64,000 bases of DNA from Paracoccus hibiscisoli (GTDB lineage: Bacteria > Pseudomonadota > Alphaproteobacteria > Rhodobacterales > Rhodobacteraceae): positions 1-64,000 of the forward strand of contig NZ_SUNH01000002.1 of assembly GCF_005048265.1 (NCBI RefSeq), in the 5' to 3' direction. Numbering within the stretch: the first letter of the stretch is position 1; each line of letters opens with the position of its first letter. Positions 9,482 to 20,900 of this stretch are shown piece by piece. The translations under genes and the position numbers were made by a program. The notes beneath the pieces are model-generated. The model was not told the origin of the DNA, made no database searches, and saw only the letters and a program-made list of their open reading frames with translations.

Positions 9482-9497
9482 TTGATACAACCTTAAC
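9482..9497. promoter_or_regulatory. Possible CtrA-like box upstream of the RTX gene
   Basis: TTGA (9482-9485), seven bases, then TTAAC (9493-9497): one mismatch to TTAA-N7-TTAAC. It lies about 80-95 bases upstream of the RTX gene start. Weaker than the other boxes in the window. Confidence 0.25.
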
Positions 9498-9554
9498 ACG
9501 GCCCGCCCCTCAGGACCTCAAATGGACCGGCGGCAAAAGGGCCTGCGCGAAGAT

Positions 9555-9580
9555 GAAAAAACCCGCCTTGCGGGGCGGGT
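9555..9580 (-). terminator. Intrinsic terminator of rpmJ
   Basis: On the minus strand ACCCGCC, a 6-base loop and GGCGGGT are followed by TTTTT. It lies about 55 bases beyond the rpmJ stop codon: a classic rho-independent terminator. Confidence 0.9.
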
Positions 9581-9634
9581 TGTCTCGTCGTTTCGATCGT
9601 GACCTGCCGGATGCCCGGCCAGGACGCGCGCCGA

Positions 9635-9760
9635 TCAGCCCTGGCGGGCCTTGAAGCGGCGGTTGGTCTTGTTGATCACGTAGATGCGGCCCTTGCGGCG
9701 CACCACCTGACAGTCGCGGTGCCGGCTCTTGAGCGAGCGGAGCGAATTGCGAACCTTCAT
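9635..9760 (-). CDS. rpmJ: 50S ribosomal protein L36 (zinc-free type)
   Basis: 41-aa basic protein reading [18 protein letters not shown] then [18 protein letters not shown] and ending KARQG. This is L36 of the large ribosomal subunit. Only one cysteine is present, so the usual four-ligand zinc site (CxxC...CxxxxH) is absent, as in the 'C-minus' form common in alphaproteobacteria. A strong terminator follows. The tRNA-Val gene lies upstream on the same strand, 81 bases away. Confidence 0.97.
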   Translation of the reverse strand: MKVRNSLRSLKSRHRDCQVVRRKGRIYVINKTNRRFKARQG

Positions 9761-9841
9761 CGGTCTTCTCCATCATCGCGGCGCAGCGCTGCCGCCAGGA
9801 AAACGAAATGCCCCCGGTTGTGGCCGGGGGCGGCGAAATAA

Positions 9842-9916
9842 TGGTGGGCGGTACTGGGATCGAACCAGTGGCCACTACGATGTCAACGTAGTGCTCTACC
9901 GCTGAGCTAACCGCCC
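9842..9916 (-). tRNA. tRNA-Val (GAC)
   Basis: 75-nt cloverleaf on the minus strand with encoded CCA. Acceptor GGGCGGT pairs with ACCGCCC; the D arm contains AGCTCAGCGGTAGAGC, the anticodon arm CTACGTTGACATCGTAG (anticodon GAC, reading GUC/GUU), and the T arm GGTTCGATCCC. No integrase or attachment-site duplication is nearby. Confidence 0.97.
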
Positions 9917-10070
9917 GTCCTTGGGTGCGGCCCCGTCTTCTTGCGAAAATCCGGTGCAACCCCCTCGGTCGGAATGCCTATACCGGGGGTCTTCGGGGTA
10001 TTCAAGGCCTATCCGACCGGTATTTTTCGGGTTTATATGGCACCGTTGCGCCGGATGCCGGGGTCTGCCC

Positions 10071-10934
10071 TTGTCACAGTCTGACCTGCCCTATGTGCTG
10101 CACCGCCCCGACACCTGGCTGTCGGGCGTGATCTTCGCATCGCCCCATTCGGGCTGCGACTATCCGGACTGGTTCCTGGAGGGCACGCGCCTGCCCGTGC
10201 CCGTCCTGCGCTCGTCCGAGGATGCCTTTGTCGACCGCCTGATCGCCCCGGCGCAGGCCCTGGGCGCGGTGACGCTGGCCGCCCGCGTGCCGCGCTGCAT
10301 CGTGGACCTCAACCGTGGCCCCGACGAGATCGACCCCCTGGTCGTGCGCGGCGTGCCCCGCCATCCGCTGAACCAGCGCACCCTGGCCGGGCTGGGGGTG
10401 ATTCCCCGCGTCGTCAGCCAGGGCCGGGTGATTCACGACCGCCAGATCGACCGGGCCGAGGCCGACCGCCGAATCGCCGCCTGCTGGCGGCCCTATCATA
10501 TCGCGTTGGCCGGGCTGATCGCCCAGGCCCGCGCCCGATTCGGGCAGGCCGTCCTGATCGACATGCATTCCATGCCCCATGACGCGCTGTCGCATCTGCA
10601 GGGCGCGCGGCCCGACATGGTGCTGGGCAACCGGCACGGGCTGTCCGCCGCCGCCCGCGTGTCCGATGCCGTCTGCGCCGCAGTCGAGGCCGAAGGCTGG
10701 ACCATCCGCCGCAACACGCCCTTTTCCGGCGCCTATATCTGCGCGGCCTATGGCCGCCCGGCCCAGAACGTCCATGTCGTCCAGCTGGAGATCGACCGCT
10801 CGCTCTATATGGACGAACCGACCATCACCCCACGCCCCGATTTCGACGATTTCGCCGCCCGGATGACCCGCGTGATCGCGGGGCTGGCCACGCTTGGCGC
10901 GGACCGCGCGGGCGGCCGGATCGCCGCGGAATAG
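10071..10934 (+). CDS. N-formylglutamate amidohydrolase family protein
   Basis: Hydrolyses N-formylglutamate (last step of one histidine-degradation branch) or a related N-formyl amino acid. Motifs: VIFASPHSGCDYP, CIVDLNRGPDEIDP, RVIHDRQID and LIDMHSMPH, with His and Asp expected to bind zinc. The open frame runs back to 9921, but that would begin five bases from the tRNA. I place the start at TTG 10071 (reading MSQSDLPYVLHRPD), which fits family alignments; a GTG at 10095 is possible. It is followed after two bases by a Nudix gene. No hut genes are in the window, so pathway use is inferred. Confidence 0.82.
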   Translation: MSQSDLPYVLHRPDTWLSGVIFASPHSGCDYPDWFLEGTRLPVPVLRSSEDAFVDRLIAPAQALGAVTLAARVPRCIVDLNRGPDEIDPLVVRGVPRHPLNQRTLAGLGVIPRVVSQGRVIHDRQIDRAEADRRIAACWRPYHIALAGLIAQARARFGQAVLIDMHSMPHDALSHLQGARPDMVLGNRHGLSAAARVSDAVCAAVEAEGWTIRRNTPFSGAYICAAYGRPAQNVHVVQLEIDRSLYMDEPTITPRPDFDDFAARMTRVIAGLATLGADRAGGRIAAE

Positions 10935-10936
10935 GC

Positions 10937-11344
10937 ATGGAGGCGTTTCACGGCGCCAAGCTGTGGCTGACGCAGGCCGACCGGATGCTGGTCTATTTGC
11001 GCGACGACCGGCCCGGCCTGCCCTTTGCGGCGCATTGGGACCTGCCCGGGGGCGGCCGCGAGGGGGACGAATCGCCCCTGTCCTGCGCCCTGCGCGAGAT
11101 GGCCGAGGAATTCGGCCTGCAGCTGGACCCGGGCGGCCTGACCGGGCGCCCCTTCGTGTCGCATGCCGACCCGCGGATGGTGTCCTGGCTGTTCACAGGG
11201 CCGATCAGCGCCGACCAGATCGCCGCGATCCGATTCGGCGACGAGGGGCAGTGCTGGCGGATGATGCCCGTGGCTGAATACCTGGGCCATCCGCGGGCGA
11301 TCCCGCATTTCTGCCGCTGGATCGCCGCGATGGGCGCGGGTTAG
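10937..11344 (+). CDS. Nudix hydrolase
   Basis: 135-aa pyrophosphohydrolase with a complete Nudix box, GGREGDE then seven residues then REMAEEFGL, fitting Gx5Ex7REUxEExGU exactly; the Glu residues bind Mg2+ or Mn2+. The substrate (a nucleoside diphosphate linked to another group) cannot be told from sequence. It starts two bases after the N-formylglutamate amidohydrolase stop and should be co-transcribed with it. Its stop overlaps the convergent pyrF stop by 4 bp. Confidence 0.9.
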   Translation: MEAFHGAKLWLTQADRMLVYLRDDRPGLPFAAHWDLPGGGREGDESPLSCALREMAEEFGLQLDPGGLTGRPFVSHADPRMVSWLFTGPISADQIAAIRFGDEGQCWRMMPVAEYLGHPRAIPHFCRWIAAMGAG

Positions 11345-12021
11345 GCCAGCTCGGCCAGGATGGCCTGCGCGGCGGCGCGGGGGTCCGTGGCCTGCCAGAT
11401 CGGGCGACCGACGACGATGTGGTCCGCGCCGGCGGCGATGGCCGATGCCGGGGTCTCGACCCGCTTCTGATCGCCCAGGGCGGCCCCTGCGGGCCGAACG
11501 CCCGGCGTCACGATCAGGCGCGATCCGGGCAGGGCGCGGATGTCGGCGGCCTCGCGCGGGGAACAGATGATGCCGTCGGCCCCGGCCTCAAAGGCCCGGG
11601 CGGCGCGCTCCACGGTGATCTGGTGCAGGTCGCCCGGCCGCATCATCCCCGCATCCAGATCGGCCCGGTCCAGCGAGGTCAGGATGGTGACCGCCAGGAT
11701 CTTCATGTCGGACCCCGCAGCCCCCTGTTTCGCCGCCGCCACCACATGCGGGTCGCCATGCACGGTCAGGAAATCCAGGTCGAACTGCGCCAGACCCCGC
11801 ACCGCGGCCTCGACCGTGGCGCCGATGTCGAACAGCTTCATGTCCAGAAAGATGCGCTTGCCGTGGTCCTGCTTCAGCTCACTGGCCAGCGCCAGGCCGC
11901 CGCCGGTCAGCATGCCCAGACCGATCTTGTAGAACCCCACAGCGTCGCCCAGCGTCTCTGCCAGGGCCAGCCCGTCCAGCACGTTCGGCACATCCAGCGC
12001 CACGATCAGCCGGTCATCCAT
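11341..12021 (-). CDS. pyrF: Orotidine 5'-phosphate decarboxylase
   Basis: Converts OMP to UMP, the last step of de novo pyrimidine synthesis; cytosolic TIM-barrel dimer. The 226-aa protein contains LIVALDVP at the N-terminus, the catalytic DMKLFDI (Asp60, Lys62, Asp65), TVHGDP, and the phosphate-binding TPGVRPAG and IVVGRPIW near the C-terminus. Length is standard. It stands alone, divergent from clpB. Confidence 0.97.
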   Translation of the reverse strand: MDDRLIVALDVPNVLDGLALAETLGDAVGFYKIGLGMLTGGGLALASELKQDHGKRIFLDMKLFDIGATVEAAVRGLAQFDLDFLTVHGDPHVVAAAKQGAAGSDMKILAVTILTSLDRADLDAGMMRPGDLHQITVERAARAFEAGADGIICSPREAADIRALPGSRLIVTPGVRPAGAALGDQKRVETPASAIAAGADHIVVGRPIWQATDPRAAAQAILAELA

Positions 12022-12062
12022 CGCCCAGTCCCCTTCTTTGTTCCGGCCTGCTTATGGCACGC

Positions 12063-12091
12063 TTGAAACCACCCCGCGACCCCCCCAAATC
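12063..12091 (+). promoter_or_regulatory. Sigma-32 (RpoH)-like heat-shock promoter of clpB
   Basis: CTTGAAA at 12063-12069 is identical to the sigma-32 -35 consensus; after a 14-base spacer CCCCAAAT (12084-12091) closely matches the -10 CCCCATnT. It lies about 80-105 bases before the clpB start in an otherwise gene-free interval. Confidence 0.7.
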
Positions 12092-12169
12092 TGATCCACC
12101 AGACCCGGACCGGGGCGTGCCGCAACAGGGCGCCACCAGCACGGGGGCTTTGCAAAAGGAGTACTGCCG

Positions 12170-14806
<2,637 letters not shown>

Positions 14807-14810
14807 AACA

Positions 14811-14842
14811 ACGGCCCCCGGAGCGATCCGGGGGCCGTTTTC
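14811..14842. terminator. Bidirectional terminator between clpB and the nucleosidase gene
   Basis: ACGGCCCCCGGA (14811-14822), loop GCGA, and its perfect complement (14827-14838), followed by TTTT on the plus strand. The reverse side has a weaker T-rich end. It separates two convergent genes. Confidence 0.9.
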
Positions 14843-14845
14843 CGT

Positions 14846-15736
14846 TCAGGGCATCTCGGCCAGGAAGGCCTTGACCAGCGCCGCCGAATTCTCGGAGGCT
14901 AGCGACATGAAGACGCCCATCTCGTTCTCGCCCTCGCCGCCGCCTGCCAGGTCGGACAGCGACCGGAAGGCGATGAACGGCACCTGGTTCGCCCAGGCCA
15001 CCTGCGCCACGGCGGCCGATTCCATGTCCACCACCTGCGCCTCGAAGGTCGTGGACAGCCAGTCGCGCAGGCCCGCATTGTCCATGAAGGACGACCCCGA
15101 CACGCCGTTCCCGCCGACGCGGATCTGCGGCGGTTCGGTCAGGCAATCGTTGTCGGCATTGCAATCGGCCAGGTCGGTCGCCTCGGCCACGCGGGCTGCG
15201 ACCTCCAGCAGGGCCGGATCGGCGGGGAACCAGAACCGCGTTTCGGGTTCGCCCCGGTCGGAGGCCACGGTCGTTTCGCGGGTAAAGATCATGCCTTCGT
15301 TCGGAAAGGGCGATGCCAGAAAGCCGGGCAGTTCGAACCCGTCGCCGACCTGCCGCGCCATGACTGTTTCCAGCCACTGGCCCCACTGATCGGCCACGAC
15401 CACGTCGCCGATGTTCAGCGCCGGATCGATGCCGCCCGCGATACCCGAGAACACGATCGCCTCGATGTCGAACCGCTCCAGCGCCATCTGGGTGGTCATG
15501 GCCGCGTTCACCATCGACACGCCCGACAGGAACAACACGACCTCCTGCCCCGACAGGGTGCCCGTGATGAACTCGGTGCCGTTGATGGTCTGCGTCTCCG
15601 CGCCCTCAAGGTCGGCCTGCAGGCTGATCCATTCCGGCTGAAAGGCCGACATGACGGCGATGCGGGGCGTGTCGTCCGCGGTCTGGGCGGCCAGGGGCGC
15701 GGCAGACAGCATCAAGGCAAGGGCGGGACGGATCAT
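14846..15736 (-). CDS. Exported nucleoside phosphorylase / MTA-SAH nucleosidase family protein
   Basis: 296-aa protein of the PNP_UDP_1 superfamily, which cleaves the glycosidic bond of purine nucleosides or methylthioadenosine/SAH. Evidence: SGIAGGIDPALNIGDVVVA and the purine-site block VVDMESAAVAQVAW with the catalytic FRSLSD after it. Unlike cytosolic Pfs it begins with a signal peptide (MIRPALALMLSAAPLAAQ), so it acts in the periplasm. Two Cys in a short loop (DCNADNDC) may form a disulphide, consistent with export. GAAAGG precedes the ATG. The substrate is uncertain. Confidence 0.85.
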   Translation of the reverse strand: MIRPALALMLSAAPLAAQTADDTPRIAVMSAFQPEWISLQADLEGAETQTINGTEFITGTLSGQEVVLFLSGVSMVNAAMTTQMALERFDIEAIVFSGIAGGIDPALNIGDVVVADQWGQWLETVMARQVGDGFELPGFLASPFPNEGMIFTRETTVASDRGEPETRFWFPADPALLEVAARVAEATDLADCNADNDCLTEPPQIRVGGNGVSGSSFMDNAGLRDWLSTTFEAQVVDMESAAVAQVAWANQVPFIAFRSLSDLAGGGEGENEMGVFMSLASENSAALVKAFLAEMP

Positions 15737-15882
15737 GGGACGGGCCTTTCACGATATGCAATTCCGCCCCGGCTTAGGCCGCCCCGCCCGCGATGGCCAG
15801 AGGCTGCGCCCTGTCGCCGCGTCACGGCTTGCCCACTGCCCAACAGGCGGGCATCGTGGCACAAATCCTAGGGAGGTTATCC

Positions 15883-16851
15883 ATGCTGCCACCGATCCTG
15901 CAGGGCCTGCGCATTCCGGTCGTCGCCTCGCCCATGTTCATCGTCTCGGGGCCCGATCTGGTGATCGCGCAATGCAAGGCGGGCATCGTCGGCAGCTTTC
16001 CGGCGCTGAACGCGCGCGAGGGTGAGGGCGAGCCGTCGATGCTGGACGCCTGGCTGACCCGGATCGAGGAGGAACTGGACCGCCACAACCAGGCGAACCC
16101 GGACCGCCCCGCCGCCCCCTTCGCCGTCAACCAGATCGTGCATCGCAGCAATGCGCGGCTGGAACGCGACATCGAGATCTGCCACCGCCACAAGGTGCCG
16201 ATCTGGATCACCTCGCTTGGCGCGCGGGTCGAGGTCAACCAGGCCGCCCATGATTGCGGCGGCATCGCGCTGCATGACGTGATCAACAACATGTTCGCGA
16301 AGAAGGCCGTGGAAAAGGGCGCAGACGGGCTGATCGCGGTGGCGGCGGGCGCAGGCGGGCATGCCGGTCCGCAATCGCCCTTTGCCCTGATCCAGGAGAT
16401 CCGCGAATGGTTCGACGGGCCGCTGCTGCTATCGGGGTCCATCGCCACAGGGCGCGCGGTGCTGGCGGCGCAGGTGATGGGGGCGGATCTGGCCTATATC
16501 GGCAGCCCCTTCATCGCGACCGAGGAGGCGAATGCCCAACCCGATTACAAGCAGATGATCGTGGACAGCACGGCGGCCGACATCGTGACCTCGTCGCTGT
16601 TCACGGGGGTGTCGGGCAACTATCTGGCGCCGTCGATCCGCAAGGCGGGGCTGGACCCGGACAATCTGGCGGCGGCGGATGCAAGCGCGATGAATTTCAG
16701 CGATGGGTCAAGCAAACCCAAGGCGTGGAGCACGATCTGGGGCGCGGGCCAGGGCATCGGCGCGGTGCGCGCGGTGGAACCGGCAGGCGTGCGCATCGAC
16801 CGGCTTGCGACGGAATATCACGCCGCGAAAGAGGCCGTTTCGCGCCTGTGA
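15883..16851 (+). CDS. Nitronate monooxygenase (2-nitropropane dioxygenase family)
   Basis: FMN-dependent TIM-barrel enzyme that detoxifies propionate 3-nitronate and similar nitronates. The 322-aa protein starts [19 protein letters not shown] and contains [15 protein letters not shown], the family's glycine-rich FMN and active-site motif, then [16 protein letters not shown] and [15 protein letters not shown] for phosphate binding. GGGAGG six bases upstream fixes the ATG at 15883; the frame is open 30 codons further back without such a site. It is followed by msrB after a 64-base gap holding a hairpin. Confidence 0.92.
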   Translation: MLPPILQGLRIPVVASPMFIVSGPDLVIAQCKAGIVGSFPALNAREGEGEPSMLDAWLTRIEEELDRHNQANPDRPAAPFAVNQIVHRSNARLERDIEICHRHKVPIWITSLGARVEVNQAAHDCGGIALHDVINNMFAKKAVEKGADGLIAVAAGAGGHAGPQSPFALIQEIREWFDGPLLLSGSIATGRAVLAAQVMGADLAYIGSPFIATEEANAQPDYKQMIVDSTAADIVTSSLFTGVSGNYLAPSIRKAGLDPDNLAAADASAMNFSDGSSKPKAWSTIWGAGQGIGAVRAVEPAGVRIDRLATEYHAAKEAVSRL

Positions 16852-16858
16852 CCTTTGC

Positions 16859-16903
16859 GGATGGGCGGTCCGGTCCCCATATAAAGGGACGAACTGCCCA
16901 TCC
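16859..16903. promoter_or_regulatory. Nested inverted repeat in the msrB leader
   Basis: GGATGGGC (16859-16866) pairs with GCCCATCC (16896-16903); inside it GTCCC (16873-16877) pairs with GGGAC (16886-16890). The structure ends two bases before the msrB Shine-Dalgarno GGAGG. It may be a terminator for the upstream gene, or it may control msrB translation. There is no T run. Confidence 0.45.
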
Positions 16904-16915
16904 GTGGAGGACCCG

Positions 16916-17365
16916 ATGGCCTATGAGAAAACCCCCGACGCGATCGCCCGACTGACCCCCGAGCAGTATCGCGTGACCCAGGAGAACGGCACCGAGCGCG
17001 CCTTTACCGGCGAATACGACCACCATTTCGACGCCGGCCTCTATGTCGATGTGGTGTCCGGAGAGCCGCTGTTCGTCAGCAGCGCCAAATACAATTCCGG
17101 CTGCGGCTGGCCCGCCTTCACCAAGCCTGTCGAGGGCAACGTGACCGAGCATCGCGACGTCAGCCACGGCATGGTCCGCATCGAGGTGCGCTCCAAGCAC
17201 GGCGACAGCCATCTGGGCCATGTGTTCCCGGACGGGCCGCAGGATCAGGGCGGGCTGCGCTACTGCATCAATTCGGCATCGCTGCGGTTCGTGCCCAAGG
17301 ACCGGATGGAGGCCGAGGGCTATGGCGACTATCTGGCCCAGGTCGAGGAGGCGCATCATGACTGA
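16916..17365 (+). CDS. msrB: Peptide methionine-(R)-S-oxide reductase, zinc-free type
   Basis: Reduces methionine-R-sulfoxide in proteins. The 149-aa protein has the family signature [24 protein letters not shown] and the catalytic Cys in [12 protein letters not shown]. The two CxxC pairs that bind structural zinc in most MsrB proteins are replaced, by VVSG in [11 protein letters not shown] and by SKHGD in EVRSKHGD, so this is a zinc-less form. GGAGG precedes the ATG. It overlaps msrA by 8 bp, so the two stereospecific reductases are made together. Confidence 0.97.
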   Translation: MAYEKTPDAIARLTPEQYRVTQENGTERAFTGEYDHHFDAGLYVDVVSGEPLFVSSAKYNSGCGWPAFTKPVEGNVTEHRDVSHGMVRIEVRSKHGDSHLGHVFPDGPQDQGGLRYCINSASLRFVPKDRMEAEGYGDYLAQVEEAHHD

Positions 17366-17864
17366 GCGCGCGGTTCTGGCGGGGGGCTGTTTCTGGGGCA
17401 TGCAGGACCTGATCCGGCGCATGCCGGGGGTGGTGTCCACGCGGGTCGGCTATAGCGGCGGCGACGTGCCGAACGCCACCTATCGCAACCACGGTACCCA
17501 TGCCGAGGCGATCGAGATCATCTTTGACCCGGACCTGATCAGCTATCGTCGGCTGCTGGAGTTCTTTTTCCAGATCCACGATCCGTCCACGCCGAACCGG
17601 CAGGGCAATGATATCGGGCCGGGCTATCGGTCGGCGATCTATTACGCCGATGATGCACAAAGGCAGGTCGCGCTGGACACGATCGCGGATGTGGATGCCT
17701 CGGGGATCTGGCCGGGGCCGGTGGTGACCGAGGTCGAGCCGGTGGGCGATTTCTGGGAGGCGGAGCCCGAGCATCAGGATTACCTGGAGCGGTTCCCCAA
17801 CGGCTATACCTGCCATTTCCCGCGCCCCGATTGGGTCCTGCCCAAACGCGACGCCGCCGAGTGA
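17358..17864 (+). CDS. msrA: Peptide methionine-(S)-S-oxide reductase
   Basis: Reduces methionine-S-sulfoxide. The 168-aa protein has the catalytic GCFWG at residues 10-14 near the N-terminus, [24 protein letters not shown] and [16 protein letters not shown], all diagnostic. The ATG at 17358 overlaps the end of msrB by 8 bp; the longer open frame lies inside msrB and is not real. A hairpin follows at once. Confidence 0.98.
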   Translation: MTERAVLAGGCFWGMQDLIRRMPGVVSTRVGYSGGDVPNATYRNHGTHAEAIEIIFDPDLISYRRLLEFFFQIHDPSTPNRQGNDIGPGYRSAIYYADDAQRQVALDTIADVDASGIWPGPVVTEVEPVGDFWEAEPEHQDYLERFPNGYTCHFPRPDWVLPKRDAAE

Positions 17865-17872
17865 CGACCGCG

Positions 17873-17898
17873 CGCCCCGGACAGATGTCCGGGGCGTT
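17873..17898 (+). terminator. Terminator after msrA
   Basis: CGCCCCGGACA (17873-17883) pairs with TGTCCGGGGCG (17886-17896), followed by TT. It begins eight bases after the msrA stop. Confidence 0.7.
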
Positions 17899-17917
17899 CC
17901 GTTGCGTCCCGCGACGG

Positions 17918-17946
17918 CCGGGGGGCTGCCGCCCCCCGGACCCCCC
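17918..17946 (+). repeat. Partial copy of the dispersed GC-hairpin repeat (copy R4)
   Basis: CCGGGGGGC, TGC, then GCCCCCCGG followed by ACCCCCC, the same hairpin plus trailing C block as the copies at 34043, 42062 and 57293, but without the GGATATTT...GAAGAAG tail. It sits between the convergent msrA and RND pump genes. Confidence 0.6.
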
Positions 17947-17973
17947 GCCCACCGCGGTCACGCCCCGACAAGC

Positions 17974-20900
17974 CTAGCGCCGGGGCGGCCTGACCCGGAA
18001 CACCGCGCAATAGAGCGCCGGCACGAAGACCAGCGTGACCAGCGTGCCCGCGATGATGCCGCCCATCATCGCATAGGCCATCGGCCCCCAGAACACCTGC
18101 CGCGAGATCGGTATCAGCGCCAGCGACGCTGCCGCCGCGGTCAGCAGGATCGGGCGGGCGCGGCTGTCCGAGGCCTCAAACACGGCGTCCCACTGGCTGC
18201 GGCCCTTGTGCAGCAGTTCCTGGATCTCGTGGACCAGGATGACCGAGTTGCGGATCAGGATGCCGATCAGCGCCAGGATCCCCAGGATCGCCACGAAGCC
18301 CATCGGCACACCGAAGGGGACCAGCACGGCCACCACGCCGATCAGCCCCAGGGGTGCTGCGGCAATGACCACCAGCGAGGCGCGGAACCCCTGCATCTGC
18401 GCCATGACCAGCACCGCCATGATCAGCAGCATCACCGGCACCACCGCCGCGATCGGAGCCTGGCTGTCGGCAGAGCTTTCGACGCTTCCGCCCACCGCGA
18501 TGCGGACATCGGGGGGCAGGGTCGCCTGGTATTCGGCCACCTGCCCGGCCAGCGCGGTCACCAGAGTCGCGGGCTGGTCGGCGGTGGCGATGGCGGCCTT
18601 GACCGTCACCGTCGGCAGACCGTTGCGCTGCATGATCAGCGGCTGTTCCGACCCGTATTCCAGCGTCACCAGTGCGGCCAGCGGCACCGTGCGGCCATCC
18701 GACAGGTTCAGCTGCACGCTGCGGATCGAATCCAGCGACTGGCGGTCATCGGCCATGCCACGGACCACCACGTCGATCAGGAAGATGTCGTCGCGCAGCT
18801 GCGTGACCCCCGCCCCGCTGAACAGCGCGGTCAGCGCCTGCGCGATATCCGCGCTGGTCACGCCCAGCTGGCGGGCCTGGTCCTGATCGACCACCAGGCG
18901 GACCATGCGCGCGGGCTCGTTCCAGTCCAGGGCGATGTCGCGCAGCCGCGGCTCGGACGCGATCAGCGTGGCCAGGCCTTGGGCCGCGTCGCGGGCGGCA
19001 TCGGCATCGGGGGCGGTCACGCGATACTGCACCGGCTTGCCCACGGGCGGGCCGATCTCGAGGTTCTTGACATAGATGTCGACGCCGGGAAATTCCGCCG
19101 CCGCCAGCGCGTTCAGCCGCGCCTTGACCCGGTCGCGGGCGGCCAGGTCGGGGGTCTGGATCACGATCTGGCCCATATGCGGCCCCGCCGTCGGCACGTC
19201 CATCGACAGCACGAAGCGCGGCGCCCCCTGCCCCACATAGGAGGTCCAGAACAGCACGTCGTCATCGCCCGCAAGGCTGGCCTCCAGCCGGTCCATGTCG
19301 GCGCGGGTGCGCGCGATGGATGCGTTCTGGCGTTCGGTGATGTCGACCAGAACCTCGGTCCGGTCCGAGGTCGGGAAGAACTGCTGTTCGACGAACCGCA
19401 TCCCCCAGACCGATGTCGCAAAGATCGCCAGCGTCACCGCGATGGTCAGCCATTTCAGCCGCATCGCCACGCGCAGCAGGCGGCGAAAGCCCCGCCGCAG
19501 GCGCCCCGGCCCGGCATGGCCATGCCCCATGTCGGCCCTCAGGAAGGTCACGCCCAAGAGCGGCGCGAACAGCACCGCCACGACCCAGGACACGACCAGC
19601 GACACCGCGATGACCACGAACAGCGAGAACGTGAACTCGCCCGCAGCAGAGCTGTTCAGCCCGATCGGGATGAAGCCCGCGACCGTCACCAGCGTCCCGG
19701 TCAGCATCGGGAACGCGATCGAGGTCCAGGCATAGCTGGCCGCATCGGTCAGCGATTCCCCGATCTCCAGCCGTGAGATCATCGTCTCGATGGCGATCAT
19801 CGCGTCATCGACCAGAAGGCCCAGGGCGATGATCAGCGCGCCCAGAGAGATCCGCTGCAGCGTGATGCCGTACAGGTCCAGGATCACGAAGGTGATCGCC
19901 AGGCACAGCGGAATGGTCAGCGTCACCACCAGCCCCGCGCGCAGGCCCAGGCTGATGAAGCTGACGACCAGCACGATGGCCACGGCCTCGGCCAGGGCGG
20001 TGACGAAATGGCCCACGGCCTCCTCGACGACATGGGGCTGGTCGGCGATCTTGGCCATCTCGATGCCGATGGGCAGGTCGGCGGCGATGCCCGCCATCAG
20101 GGCGTCCAGCTCTGCGCCGAACTCCAGGATGTTGCCGCCCTGACGCATCCCGATCTGCAGCCCGATGGCGGGCTGGCCGTCGTAACGGAACAGCGATTGC
20201 GGCGGGTCGCGATAGCCGCGCGTGACACTCGCCACGTCGCCCAGGTTGAAGAACCGCTCTCCGACGCGCAGGTTCACGGCCTCGATCGAGGCGGCACCGT
20301 CGAACTGGCCGCCGATGCGCAGCAGGATGCGTTCGGGGCCCGCCTCGATCACGCCCGAGGGCGCGATGGCGTTCTGCTGGGCCAGGGTAGCGATCACCTG
20401 CGCCTGGTTCAGGCCCAAGGCCGCCAGCCGCGCGGCCGAGAACTCCAGGAACACCTGTTCGTCCTGCACGCCCAGCAATTCGGTCTTGCCCGCCGCATCC
20501 AGCGCCGCGACCTGACGGCGGATCGCCTCGACCCGGTCGCGCAGCTCGCGCGGGGTGAAGCCGTCTGCGGTGAAGGCATAGATGTTGCCATAGACGTCGC
20601 CAAAGCTGTCGTTGAACTGAAAGCCTGCGAATTCCTGCGGGAAATCGGGGCGGATGTCGCCCATCATCTGGCGGACGCGCTTCCACACCTCGGGGACGGC
20701 GGGACCGCGGATGGTGGGGTCCAGCTCGACATAGACGACCGCCTGGCCGGGCGCGGTGACCGAGCGGGTAAAGTCCAGCTCGTCCAGCTCCTCCAGCTTG
20801 GTCTCGATGCGGGTGGTGACCTGGGTCAGCGTCTCGTCGATGGTGGCGCCGGGCAGGGCGGCTGCGATGATCATCGTCTTGATGGTGAAATCCGGGTCTT

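Noticed and set aside
9842..9916. Possible integration site at tRNA-Val
   Set aside because: Flanks are ordinary housekeeping genes (rpmJ, N-formylglutamate amidohydrolase); no mobile genes.
9921..10070. Extended N-terminus of the N-formylglutamate amidohydrolase frame
   Set aside because: It would start five bases from the tRNA 5' end, covers its promoter region and does not resemble the family; a start near 10071 fits better.
17902..19776. 624-codon frame antisense to the RND pump
   Set aside because: Arg/His/Gln/Asp-rich shadow of a strongly supported transporter gene.
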